12,137 bases of DNA from assembly GCA_964356135.1 (NCBI GenBank), contig CAYHGV010000090.1, forward strand, positions 1 to 12,137, in the 5' to 3' direction. The notes under the pieces were generated by a model. That model searched no databases. It was not told the origin of the DNA and was given only the letters and a program-made list of their open reading frames with translations. Positions 1 through 7,511 of the stretch are shown here, in pieces; position 1 is the stretch's first letter; every line of letters starts with the position of its first letter. This DNA is from CAYHGV01 sp964356135 (lineage in GTDB: Bacteria > Hydrothermota > Tepidihabitantia > CAYHGV01). A program made the position numbers and the translations under genes.

Positions 1-32
1 ACAGATACAGTTGTGCAGTCGGAAGAAAAGGC

Positions 33-60
33 TTGACATTTATCACAAAATTCCTATATT
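33..60 (+). promoter_or_regulatory. sigma70-like promoter of the secreted-protein operon
   Basis: A perfect -35 box TTGACA (33-38) and a -10 box TATATT (55-60) are separated by 16 bases. The expected start point near 66-67 gives a leader of only about 20 bases before the ATG at 86. The same layout occurs upstream of lolA at 4352-4380. The assignment rests on consensus match and position; no transcript data are available. Confidence 0.7.
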
Positions 61-73
61 TAATTATACCTGC

Positions 74-80
74 AAGGAGG
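74..80 (+). promoter_or_regulatory. Ribosome binding site deciding the C25 peptidase start
   Basis: AAGGAGG lies 5 bases upstream of the ATG at 86. It fixes the start there and rules out the TTG at 11, which lies upstream of the promoter and would give a non-signal-like N-terminus. Confidence 0.85.
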
Positions 81-85
81 TGGGT

Positions 86-2143
86 ATGCGGTGTGTAGTA
101 ATTCTCTGCACTCTGTTTGCCATAACAGGCTTGGCTCAAGCCAAACCGCGATGGGTCTATTTTGACTCTAATAAATCTGCCGGCACCTCCCCCTCAATAG
201 AAGTCTTCACCTCTGACTTATCCCAAACCACAATCAAAATAACCATCCCCGGTATGTGGGTTAAAGATACTGTGGTTAATGCGACTACCTACCAGATCTT
301 GACCCTACCGGGAACTCCCAGTCATACCGGCTTAATCGGCAAACCACTCCTGCCGACCATCAATAAGCTCGTGGGCATACCGCCCCGGTCCGCAGTCTCG
401 GTCGATACTCTTAAAACCATCAGTGTAAACCTCTCCGACTATCTCGTTTTTCCTTATCAAGGTCCTTTAGTTGGTTCAGAAAAGCCCGGGCCGTTTGTTA
501 TTGATACTCTTGCCTATTCATCGGATAGCTTCTATCCGGAAACGGCAACCTGGGTCGATAGCCCTGCCATCTTGCGCGACCTCCGGATCGTCAAGCAGAT
601 AAGCTATCCGATACTATTCAAACCCAGCAAACATCAGCTTCTGGTTTTCAAAGAGATGGTGGTGCAACTCAGCTACGATGGTTTCGACAACACCAATGCC
701 TTAACAGACCACCCCAAACAATCATCGCCTCAATTTGAAAGGATGTATCGAGACCTTATTATTAACTACGACTACATCACCAAATCAGCCAGATCCGGTC
801 CGCCCCTTTCTTGTTGGGACAGAGGATATCTAATAATCTGTGCCGATGCCTATTATAATTCGGATTGGCTGGATTCGCTAAAATTCTGGAAGACGAAGGA
901 AGGCTACATCTGCGGAATAAAGAAGCTGAGTGAAATTGTCGGAGGTTATGGTGCCAATGATGTCTACCAGATTCGGGACTACATTGCCTCGGTCTATCAG
1001 CAGCCCTACAAAGTCCCGGATATCAAGGACGATTCCAGTCAACTCTCCTATGTGCTGCTCGTAGGTGATGCGCCTCAAGCACATTCTAATAACTGGCAAA
1101 CCTGGCATATTGGCAGCGATACGGCCGTTCCGACTTACGGCGAGTGGATCTGGCATGGTGAGAATTACAATGATTCTCTTCATATCCCCTCCGATTTCTA
1201 CTATTCTCTAATCGCGGGTACTGATAGTTTCCCTGACATTGCCATCGGCAGGTTCTGTGTTACCGACGAAACAAACCTGGAGACTGTTATAAACAAAACC
1301 TTCAAATACGAGAGGGATGTGGCTGATAGCTGGGACCCCACCAAAGTCCTTCTTGTAGCACATCGAGGAGGGTCATCTATGACCGATAATTTCCCCTTGG
1401 TTAAAAACACAATAAAAGCCGAATTCCTCGACCCCTTAGGGATTCCGGTTGATACCGCATACGGGACTAATGAGAGTGGAACTAACCAAACCGTTATAAA
1501 TGCTCTCAACTCATCCTCTGGATTAGGAGTCATTAACTATCTCGGACATGGTCAGAAAACTTGTTGGAATCATTGGTCGTGGAGTATGGAGAGCTTTGAA
1601 AATAGTGATGTCTACGAATTAACTAATGAACCAAATTTTCCACTCGTGTTTAATGTCGCCTGCTATACCGGTACAATCACTGGGTCGGATCCAATCCTTG
1701 AAGTAGACGCTATGGTCAAGGCATGGACCTGGGCGGAAAGCAGCGGCAGCGTTGGTGCATTCGGAGCCGCCTTTCCTTCTGTTACTACAGCTAACTGCGA
1801 ACTGGATAAAAAGATTTTTCAGGGCTTGTTCTACTTAAACGCTCCGGTAGGCTGGGCAATAAACTTTGCGAAATCAATGATAATCTTGTATTCACCGTCT
1901 CAGAGTAGACCGGATGCCTGGTTAACCACTGCCTGGCAATACTTCTGGATTGGCGACCCGAACCTCCGGCGCTGGGAAGATAAACCTACCCAGAATGTTG
2001 TTATCCATCCTGCCACAATTCACACCGGACCAACCGCCTTCACGGTTCAAGTTTTTGCCTCCTATCCTGGTTACCCTGGCTATATGGTTCCGGTGCAAGG
2101 GGCGCTGGTCGGTCTGTACAAACCCTTTGATGCACACGGCTGA
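86..2143 (+). CDS. C25 (gingipain-like) cysteine peptidase, N-terminal and catalytic part, ended by an in-frame TGA
   Basis: This is a secreted cysteine endopeptidase of family C25, 685 residues up to the TGA. From the ATG at 86 the order is: a signal peptide (about residues 1-20, hydrophobic, ending LAQA); a propeptide-like region (about 60-230) with the GKPLLPTINKLVGIPP pattern common ahead of C25 domains; and the catalytic domain (about 247-625). The family's catalytic pair is visible as His488 in NYLGHG and Cys526 in NVACYTG. An Ig-like domain begins near residue 640 and is cut mid-strand by the TGA at codon 686. The frame stays open after the TGA up to 2614 and completes both the Ig-like domain and a T9SS sorting domain, so the original protein was about 842 residues. 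If the TGA stops translation, the product keeps its active site but lacks the signal for crossing the outer membrane. Family assignment is firm; cleavage specificity cannot be told. Confidence 0.88.
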   Translation: MRCVVILCTLFAITGLAQAKPRWVYFDSNKSAGTSPSIEVFTSDLSQTTIKITIPGMWVKDTVVNATTYQILTLPGTPSHTGLIGKPLLPTINKLVGIPPRSAVSVDTLKTISVNLSDYLVFPYQGPLVGSEKPGPFVIDTLAYSSDSFYPETATWVDSPAILRDLRIVKQISYPILFKPSKHQLLVFKEMVVQLSYDGFDNTNALTDHPKQSSPQFERMYRDLIINYDYITKSARSGPPLSCWDRGYLIICADAYYNSDWLDSLKFWKTKEGYICGIKKLSEIVGGYGANDVYQIRDYIASVYQQPYKVPDIKDDSSQLSYVLLVGDAPQAHSNNWQTWHIGSDTAVPTYGEWIWHGENYNDSLHIPSDFYYSLIAGTDSFPDIAIGRFCVTDETNLETVINKTFKYERDVADSWDPTKVLLVAHRGGSSMTDNFPLVKNTIKAEFLDPLGIPVDTAYGTNESGTNQTVINALNSSSGLGVINYLGHGQKTCWNHWSWSMESFENSDVYELTNEPNFPLVFNVACYTGTITGSDPILEVDAMVKAWTWAESSGSVGAFGAAFPSVTTANCELDKKIFQGLFYLNAPVGWAINFAKSMIILYSPSQSRPDAWLTTAWQYFWIGDPNLRRWEDKPTQNVVIHPATIHTGPTAFTVQVFASYPGYPGYMVPVQGALVGLYKPFDAHG

Positions 2144-2173
2144 GGGTATACCGATGGAAACGGTCTCGTTTCC
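2141..2173 (+). promoter_or_regulatory. In-frame TGA followed by a SECIS-like hairpin (candidate recoding site)
   Basis: After the TGA (2141-2143) and a 12-base spacer comes a perfect 7-bp stem, GGAAACG (2156-2162) with CGTTTCC (2167-2173), closing a GTCT loop. The first loop base, G, lies 20 bases after the TGA. Bacterial SECIS elements are described as a short stem-loop just downstream of UGA with a G among the first two loop bases, and E. coli fdhF has a GGUCU loop sequence at a similar distance. The match is structural only. Selenocysteine in an Ig-like domain would be unusual, and the hairpin could be a chance result of the codons for GNGLVS. Confidence 0.3.
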
Positions 2174-2614
2174 TTCCTGGTGAACTGTCGGAGCGCAGGA
2201 CAGCTTTTTGTTACCGCCACCGGTCAATGTGATGCAAGTTCCATCATCAAGCCTTACGAGGGGTCATGCACAGTAATATATCCATCCGAAGTTAATGTCT
2301 CTGAAACCACCAGGACCTTCATTCCCTGGTCGCTCTTTATCAACCGACCCAATCCGTTTGTTCGGTCTACAGCTATCACATTCCAGGTCGGAGGTTTAGA
2401 AGATGGAACTCCGGAGCACATCTCGATTAAGGTCTATAACCCGATGGGTCAAGTAGTTAAAACACTTGTAGACGACTTTAGAAAACCCGGTCGGTATGCG
2501 GTTCCTTTCGACGGGAATGACGACCGGGGTCGCACTCTGTCCAACGGTATCTATTTCTACCGGCTGCAATCCAGGGGCTTCAAAGCCGTAAAACGAATGG
2601 TGCTCTTGAGGTGA
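2144..2614 (+). pseudogene. C-terminal continuation of the C25 peptidase: rest of Ig-like domain plus T9SS type A sorting domain
   Basis: This stretch is in the same frame as the peptidase and separated from it only by the TGA at 2141-2143. The first residues, GYTDGNGLVSF, continue the Ig-like fold directly. The last ~90 residues form a T9SS type A domain: NRPNPF, then IKVYNPMGQVVKTLV, then NGIYFYRL and the terminal KRMVLLR. The earliest internal start is a GTG at 2180 with no Shine-Dalgarno sequence in front and no signal peptide after it, so independent translation is unlikely. It is therefore either a dead remnant caused by a nonsense mutation or base error, or the second half of one readthrough protein. 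The downstream stretch shows no frameshift and no further stop, so any mutation is recent or reading is maintained. Confidence 0.75.
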
Positions 2615-2645
2615 GATGAAAGAGTTATTCGTAAAAAAGATTCTC

Positions 2646-2652
2646 GAGGAGG
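2646..2652 (+). promoter_or_regulatory. Ribosome binding site deciding the propeller gene start
   Basis: GAGGAGG stands 5 bases before the ATG at 2658. This start gives a good signal peptide. The upstream in-frame ATG at 2616 has no such site and would add 14 charged residues in front of the signal. Confidence 0.8.
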
Positions 2653-2657
2653 TCTCA

Positions 2658-4058
2658 ATGCCAAAAATAAAAATTTTGATTTTGATGACCCCGTTTGTCG
2701 GTTCGCTATTATATTCTCAAATGTGGTCTCCGCCCGTGCGGGTTTCACCTTCGGGTTCGGATGTGTTCAATTCTCCTGCGACTCTGGTTTGTGATACGAC
2801 CGGAAAGGTCTGGTTTGCCTGGTCAGAATCTGCCAAGGGAGTTTTTGTGAAATACTATTCTTATAACGATAACACCTGGTCTGAGCCGATTGAAGCCTAT
2901 CCTCCTGGACTTACCGCTGATCGGGTAAAATTAGAACTGGATAAAGAAGGGAATATCTGGGTAATTGAAAGCCAAGCCGGGTACGGCAAGAACTATGCCC
3001 GATACTATAACGGCGAAGAATGGTCGGAGATAATGGAAATCCCTTTCATGTTAAGTAGTTTCGATTGTTTTGGTACAACCTGCGACAGCTCAGGGAATAT
3101 TTTCGTTATCGGTGCGAAGGCTTATATGCTTTTCACAACTCGCTGGAATGGTTCGAGCTGGAGCGAAGCCGAATGGCTCGGCCCGGGAACCACCTGCTAC
3201 TCGTTTGATATTGTTACCGGCAAAGACGGAACCGTATGGCTGATGTGGTTTGGAGATGTTATATATCCAGATATCTGGGGAATGTTTGTCCAGCATCCGG
3301 TTGGAGATAGCTGGAGCGATACCAGCCGAGTCTTTTCCAAAAACGCCGATGCAGTTCTTTCTCCCGACACCCTGGGTGGAATATGGGCAATCCTTCAGCC
3401 CTCTCTTTCCAAGGACTCGCTCTATTTTTATATTAGTCATTACAATGGAACTAACTGGTCTGAGCTGGATTCGGTTCCCAATTTAGCATGTGCAAGAAGT
3501 ATCGTAGACCATCGTAACCGGTTGTGGGTCGTCTGGACAAAAGGTGATAGTACTTCCGACCTCTGGTATGCTTATTACGATGGAAATAATTGGTCTTCCC
3601 CGGCGCCGATAGATGTCTCTCCTGGTGTTTACGATGAGGACCCGGCATTAGCCGTAGACCATCGGGGTATAGTATGGTTAGCATGGTATCGTTACGACCC
3701 TAATGACAAAAGTGAAACCGGTTTCTATGCCTGCCACACCACCAACTTGGATATTCAAGAACCAAAAGCCGCTCCGGTTCTGTCTACCACCATTCTTCAG
3801 AATTATCCTAATCTCTTCTCTTCCTCTACTACAATTCAGTTTTTTCTACCAGAACCCGGTTATGCGACTTTAAAAATTTACAATTACACCGGCGAGCTTA
3901 TCAGAATTTTAGTCAACAACCAGCTTTTAGTTGGCTTTCATTCAGTGCTCTGGGATGGTTCGGATATGCGTGGTAGACCGGTTGCCGATGGCGTATACTT
4001 TTGCAGAATCGAAACCGGAGGGCTTGCGGCTACGAAACGGATGGTATTATTGAAATAA
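2658..4058 (+). CDS. Secreted beta-propeller protein with T9SS type A sorting domain
   Basis: A 466-residue exported protein of unknown ligand or activity. Residues 1-20 are a signal peptide ending LLYSQ. Residues of about 20-375 contain repeats that alternate a 'DxxGxxWxxW'-type strand (for example GKVWFAWSES, GTVWLMWFGD, NRLWVVWTKG, GIVWLAWYRY) with a 'GxxWSxx' strand (NTWSEP, EEWSEI, SSWSEA, DSWSDT, TNWSEL, NNWSSP). I count seven units, the last of which would be completed by the N-terminal WSPPVRVSP strand, as in a velcro-closed seven-bladed propeller. The last ~85 residues are a T9SS sorting domain (YPNLF, then LKIYNYTGELIRILV, DGVYFCRIE, KRMVLLK); the usual PNPF motif reads PNLF. It starts 43 bases after the peptidase frame ends, with no terminator between, so the two are probably co-transcribed. 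No sialidase or other catalytic residues can be named. Confidence 0.8.
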   Translation: MPKIKILILMTPFVGSLLYSQMWSPPVRVSPSGSDVFNSPATLVCDTTGKVWFAWSESAKGVFVKYYSYNDNTWSEPIEAYPPGLTADRVKLELDKEGNIWVIESQAGYGKNYARYYNGEEWSEIMEIPFMLSSFDCFGTTCDSSGNIFVIGAKAYMLFTTRWNGSSWSEAEWLGPGTTCYSFDIVTGKDGTVWLMWFGDVIYPDIWGMFVQHPVGDSWSDTSRVFSKNADAVLSPDTLGGIWAILQPSLSKDSLYFYISHYNGTNWSELDSVPNLACARSIVDHRNRLWVVWTKGDSTSDLWYAYYDGNNWSSPAPIDVSPGVYDEDPALAVDHRGIVWLAWYRYDPNDKSETGFYACHTTNLDIQEPKAAPVLSTTILQNYPNLFSSSTTIQFFLPEPGYATLKIYNYTGELIRILVNNQLLVGFHSVLWDGSDMRGRPVADGVYFCRIETGGLAATKRMVLLK

Positions 4059-4184
4059 GCAAACCCAGGCAAAGAATTCGAGCGGAATTTGCTGAAGCAG
4101 TAAAAAGATGCATCGCCTGGAATCCGAGTTGACTGTGACTACTAAGCACTATGAATAAAAGAGTACTGAAAAAGTCCTTTTTAC

Positions 4185-4312
4185 CACGAAAGTCACGAAA
4201 TACGAAGTATAGAGTGACCGTAGGGAACTCAAATTTAGAAAACACGAAATTTGAAAATTGTTGAAAACACTACGTATTTTTTTCGTGCATTTCGTCCTTT
4301 CGTGATTTCGTG
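4185..4312. repeat. Inverted-repeat element built from CACGAAA units
   Basis: The left arm has CACGAAA at 4185-4191 and 4194-4200, with a degenerate TACGAA at 4201-4206, and one more unit at 4243-4249. The right arm has the reverse complement: TTTCGTG at 4281-4287, 4298-4304 and 4306-4312, with TTTCGTC at 4290-4296. The right-arm units are spaced 8-9 bases apart. The arms can fold into a long imperfect hairpin. Similar CACGAAA-rich intergenic stretches are common in environmental bacterial genomes, so this is probably one copy of a dispersed element; that part is from general knowledge and cannot be checked here. Confidence 0.6.
4230..4253. repeat. Small AT-rich hairpin
   Basis: CAAATTT (4230-4236) and AAATTTG (4247-4253) form a perfect 7-bp stem with a 10-base loop, lying inside the larger CACGAAA element. 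It has no GC-rich stem or T tract, so it is not a typical terminator. Confidence 0.4.
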
Positions 4313-4351
4313 ATAATTTTTATATTCTGACAGAGTTCTCAATAAACCTTC

Positions 4352-4380
4352 TTGACAATAGAATAGAAAATCGGTATTTT
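4352..4380 (+). promoter_or_regulatory. sigma70-like promoter of the lolA-rimO-rmuC operon
   Basis: TTGACA (4352-4357) and TATTTT (4375-4380) are separated by 17 bases. The Shine-Dalgarno sequence AAGGAGG follows at 4391-4397, so the leader would be only about 15 bases. The box sequences closely match those of the promoter at 33-60. Confidence 0.7.
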
Positions 4381-4401
4381 AAATAGATTCAAGGAGGCGT
4401 A

Positions 4402-5037
4402 ATGCACGCAATGGTTTCGCTTTTTTTATTACTGACCGTTTCTCAACCGCAGTCCGGAGAAGAGCTTTTAGCTAAGGTAAGTGATCGTTATTCGGCGATA
4501 TCAACGATTAAAGGGAATTTTTCCCAGCAGACCTGTATCAAAGCGAGCGGTCTCTGCCAGGAATTTTCGGGCAAATTTTATATTAAACGGCTTAACCTCT
4601 TTCGTTTAGAGGTGACCAGTCCCGAATCCCAGCTCATCGTCTCGGACGGCACGATCCTCTGGACCTATTTAAAAAAAGATAAAAAGGCATACAAAGCGGA
4701 TGTGACCAAAAGCCAGACCGTCTTCTCGCCGTTTGAGCTGCTTCTTAATTATCAAGCGCGGTATTCAATTCAACTCCTGCCCGCAGATGACGGCCAGTTC
4801 GTGGTCAGGCTTTTACTCAAGGTCCAGAGTCCTCTGATCGGTGAAATCCGTCTGATGGTTTCAGCCGACGATTATACCATCAAAAAATTTACCGTTCTTG
4901 ATACCATGGGGAACGAAATGGTTTTTACCCTTTCCCGGGTAAAGTATAATCAGAAATTGTCGAGCGGTTTTTTTTCGTTTACCCCCCCGGTGGGTGTTGA
5001 AATAATAACCACCACCCCGGGTTTTCAAGAGAACTAA
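4402..5037 (+). CDS. lolA: LolA-family outer membrane lipoprotein carrier
   Basis: A 211-residue periplasmic protein of the LolA family, which carries lipoproteins from the inner-membrane release complex to the outer membrane. The N-terminus, MHAMVSLFLLLTVSQ, is a short signal-like segment with little positive charge. It is followed by the family's opening helix (EELLAKVSDRYSAISTIKGNFSQ) and by the strand pattern GKFYIKRLNLFRLEV ... QLIVSDGTILWTYLKKDKKAY that forms the open barrel. The length matches LolA (about 200-220). The start is fixed by AAGGAGG 4 bases upstream. It is the first gene of an operon: rimO begins 6 bases after its stop. A divergent LolA-like protein with another lipid cargo is possible. 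The presence of lolA implies an outer membrane, in line with the T9SS domains nearby. Confidence 0.82.
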   Translation: MHAMVSLFLLLTVSQPQSGEELLAKVSDRYSAISTIKGNFSQQTCIKASGLCQEFSGKFYIKRLNLFRLEVTSPESQLIVSDGTILWTYLKKDKKAYKADVTKSQTVFSPFELLLNYQARYSIQLLPADDGQFVVRLLLKVQSPLIGEIRLMVSADDYTIKKFTVLDTMGNEMVFTLSRVKYNQKLSSGFFSFTPPVGVEIITTTPGFQEN

Positions 5038-5043
5038 CACGAT

Positions 5044-6354
5044 GTGATCGCTTCGTTAATTTCTTTTGGTTGCCCCAAAAATTTGGTCGATTCCGAGACG
5101 GTCTTAGGCTATCTTGCCCATAGCGGATTTTCCCTGACGACGATTCCGGATGAAGCCGATGTTGTCGTTATTAATACCTGTGCTTTTATTAAACCGGCAG
5201 TGGACGAAGCTTTTAACGAAATCGCCCAAGCGCTGCGCGCCAAACGGGCGGGGAAGGTTAAACGGGTAGTGGTCATTGGTTGTCTGGTTCAACGGTTCGG
5301 TGCTAGTTTAAAAGAACGGTTTCCGGCAGTAGACGTGTTTTTAGGTATTGATGAGCTTTCCGAAGTTGCGAAACTATGTCAAACCGGTAAAGGGACTCAT
5401 TTTTCGGCTGCTCCGGTCAGTCTCTACAACGAACCCCGGCTCCTGTCCACGCCCTCCCACTACGCTTATCTGAAAATCAGCGACGGCTGCGATAACCGGT
5501 GTTCATATTGTCTCGTACCAAAAATTCGCGGTCGGTATCGGAGCCGCCCTTTCGAAGATATTGTTGCGGAAGCGAAGAGTCTGGCGGCGGGCGGAGTGAA
5601 AGAACTGATCCTCGTAGCTCAGGATACTACCCTCTATGGCTTTGACCGTTACCAGGGTATGAAACTCGCCGAACTTGTAAGTGAATTAGAGACGATCGCC
5701 GGGATTGAGTGGATTCGCCTGCTCTATACCCATCCTGCCCATTATACCCCTGATTTGATAGAACTGTTGAAGCAGAGTTCGAAAACCGTTAAGTATCTTG
5801 ACCTGCCGCTACAGCATATCGCCGATTCACTATTGGAGCGGATGAACCGGCAGTATAACCGGGAGAGGGTAGAGGTGCTTTTGGAAAAGCTGCGTTCGAT
5901 TCCCGGAATGAAAATCCGGACGACATTTATTACCGGTTTCCCCGGTGAAACCAAAAGAGATTTCGATGAACTTTTAGACTTTGTAAAAACCGAGAAATTT
6001 GACAGCCTGGGCGGATTTAAATACTGGCGTGAACAAGGAACCGCGGCGTATAGGTTAAAGCCCCAGATTACTGAACAGACCAAGTTGAGCCGGCAGCGCC
6101 GGCTGATGGTGCTTCAAAAGGCTATTTCTTTAAAGAAGCAACAGGAGTGGCTGGGAAGAGAACTTATGGTGCTTATCGACGGTCGTGCTTCCCGACCGGG
6201 GTTTGATTTTGTCGGTCGCGCCTATTTTGACAGCCCGGAAATCGACGGCTGTGTCTATGTCCGGGGTAAGGGGTTACAACCCGGTGATTTTGTTAAAGTA
6301 AAGATATTTAAAACCACCGCCTATGACCGGTTCGGTGGAATCAGTGTGTCTTGA
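5044..6354 (+). CDS. rimO: Ribosomal protein S12 methylthiotransferase RimO
   Basis: A cytoplasmic radical SAM enzyme that adds a methylthio group to an aspartate of ribosomal protein S12. The 436 residues follow the family order. The N-terminal UPF0004 domain has its three cluster-binding cysteines at Cys10 (FGCPKN), Cys46 (INTCAF) and Cys80 (IGCLVQR). The radical SAM domain has CxxxCxxC at Cys149, Cys153 and Cys156 (DGCDNRCSYCLVP), then RGRYRSRP and LPLQH. A TRAM domain fills about residues 368-436. GCPKNLVDSE is typical of RimO, which separates it from the tRNA enzyme MiaB. The start is a GTG with no clear Shine-Dalgarno sequence; it lies 6 bases after the lolA stop and leaves the usual short lead before GCPKN. 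Translation probably depends on lolA. Confidence 0.93.
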   Translation: MIASLISFGCPKNLVDSETVLGYLAHSGFSLTTIPDEADVVVINTCAFIKPAVDEAFNEIAQALRAKRAGKVKRVVVIGCLVQRFGASLKERFPAVDVFLGIDELSEVAKLCQTGKGTHFSAAPVSLYNEPRLLSTPSHYAYLKISDGCDNRCSYCLVPKIRGRYRSRPFEDIVAEAKSLAAGGVKELILVAQDTTLYGFDRYQGMKLAELVSELETIAGIEWIRLLYTHPAHYTPDLIELLKQSSKTVKYLDLPLQHIADSLLERMNRQYNRERVEVLLEKLRSIPGMKIRTTFITGFPGETKRDFDELLDFVKTEKFDSLGGFKYWREQGTAAYRLKPQITEQTKLSRQRRLMVLQKAISLKKQQEWLGRELMVLIDGRASRPGFDFVGRAYFDSPEIDGCVYVRGKGLQPGDFVKVKIFKTTAYDRFGGISVS

Positions 6355-6384
6355 CTTGCCTCGTCTTATGAGTAGGGTTCTTTT

Positions 6385-7473
6385 ATGACCGTTGAGACCT
6401 GGATCTGGATATTGATCGCTCTCGCAGCTATTGTAATCGGACTTTTAATAACCGCTATCTTAATTTTTTTACGTCGAAGACCATCAACCCAGGGTTTTGA
6501 AACGATGGTGCCGGCATTTTTGGATTCGATGAAAGAAATCAGCGGTATCAAATCCCAGATTGAAGCGGTAGCTTCGACCCAGGCTAACCTGCAGCAGAAT
6601 CTTTCGCTCGTGCAAAACAATCTGCGCGGAGTGGAGACGAAAATTGTCGAGTCAACCGGTAATGTCACCACCTCGATTTCCAAAGACCTGCTCGACGCCC
6701 GGAGGATCATTGAAGGTTTAAAGACCGAATACGAAGCCCGGAAACGATTGGAAGAAGATGTCCAGACCGCTACCCGCCGGATCGAATCGATTTTGGTCGG
6801 CAGTCGTTCCCGGGGCGAATCGGGCGAAAATATCCTGCGCGATGCGTTTAAGAAATTCCCGCCGGGAATGATTGATTACAATTTCCGGGTGGGAGGAAAA
6901 CCGGTCGAATGTGCGCTCATTTTGGCAAACAACAAACGGTTACCGATCGATTCCAAATGGCCGGCCGGCGATTTGCTTGACCGCCTCACTCAGGAGTCAG
7001 ACCCGGTTAAAAAAGGAGAGATTATAGATAAAATTGAGAAAATCCTTTCGGATAAAGTCAAAGAAGTAGTTCATTACATTGACCCGGCAACGACCCTTTC
7101 ATTGGCAATTGCTGCCGTTCCCGATGCGGTCTTCACGGTCTGTCGTAAAGCCCATGTCGAAGCCTTTCGGGTTAATGTAATTCTCATGCCCTACAGTATA
7201 ACCATCCCGTATATTCTTGCCCTGTATAAGCTCCACTTCGAATATTCCCGTTCGATTGATATGGAGAATTTGGAAGGCTATCTCAAAAAAGTTGAACAGA
7301 GTCTGGATGGCATCGACCGGACCCTGGAAAACAGCGTTGCCCGGGGTGCGACGATGGTCAATAACGCCTATACCGAGTGCAAACGGTTTGTCGCCGATAT
7401 CCGAGCCGCAATTATCTTTTTGCGGGCATTGCCGGCAGAAGGCACTTCCCCACCAAGCATACCCAAGCAATAA
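6385..7473 (+). CDS. rmuC: RmuC family protein, membrane-anchored
   Basis: A 362-residue protein of the RmuC family, described as limiting recombination at inverted repeats in E. coli; its biochemical activity is poorly defined. Residues 4-28 form a transmembrane helix (IWILIALAAIVIGLLITAIL) followed by RRR, so the rest is expected to be cytoplasmic. Residues of about 35-130 are charged and Gln/Glu/Leu-rich and look like coiled coil. The RmuC core begins with RGESGENIL (near 144) and contains the nuclease-like pattern VECALIL ... RLPIDSKWP (about 172-196). The C-terminal part, about 200-345, fits the family. It is somewhat shorter than E. coli RmuC (about 475). The ATG at 6385 has only a weak GTAGGG in front and lies 30 bases after rimO, in the same operon. 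Confidence 0.87.
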   Translation: MTVETWIWILIALAAIVIGLLITAILIFLRRRPSTQGFETMVPAFLDSMKEISGIKSQIEAVASTQANLQQNLSLVQNNLRGVETKIVESTGNVTTSISKDLLDARRIIEGLKTEYEARKRLEEDVQTATRRIESILVGSRSRGESGENILRDAFKKFPPGMIDYNFRVGGKPVECALILANNKRLPIDSKWPAGDLLDRLTQESDPVKKGEIIDKIEKILSDKVKEVVHYIDPATTLSLAIAAVPDAVFTVCRKAHVEAFRVNVILMPYSITIPYILALYKLHFEYSRSIDMENLEGYLKKVEQSLDGIDRTLENSVARGATMVNNAYTECKRFVADIRAAIIFLRALPAEGTSPPSIPKQ

Positions 7474-7511
7474 TATACCGCGGAAATACACGGATTTTCT
7501 GTGGCTCAGTA

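Larger units (their letters stand above)
4059..4351. other. Gene-free spacer with repeats
   Basis: No intact gene is visible between the propeller stop and the lolA promoter. The stretch holds a short protein-like frame without a start (4049-4132), the CACGAAA inverted-repeat element (4185-4312) and a small AT-rich hairpin (4230-4253). I see no clear intrinsic terminator; CCAGGC at 4065-4070 and GCCTGG at 4115-4120 could pair, but only across 44 bases. Confidence 0.6.

Noticed and set aside
11..85. N-terminal extension of the peptidase from a TTG at 11
   Set aside because: It would start upstream of the promoter and bury the signal peptide; the ATG at 86 has AAGGAGG and a proper signal sequence.
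2141..2143. TGA reassigned to an amino acid throughout the genome
   Set aside because: TGA correctly ends rimO, the nucleotidyltransferase gene, cobB and the peptidase frame itself at 2612-2614.
2616..2657. ATG at 2616 as start of the propeller protein
   Set aside because: It has no ribosome site and puts a charged stretch before the signal peptide; the ATG at 2658 has GAGGAGG 5 bases upstream.
4030..4245. Minus-strand frame of 71 codons over the 4059-4245 spacer
   Set aside because: It has no ribosome site, runs into the repeat element and overlaps the end of the propeller gene.
4185..4312. CRISPR array
   Set aside because: The units are 7 bases, inverted relative to each other, with no unique spacers of 25-40 bases and no cas genes.
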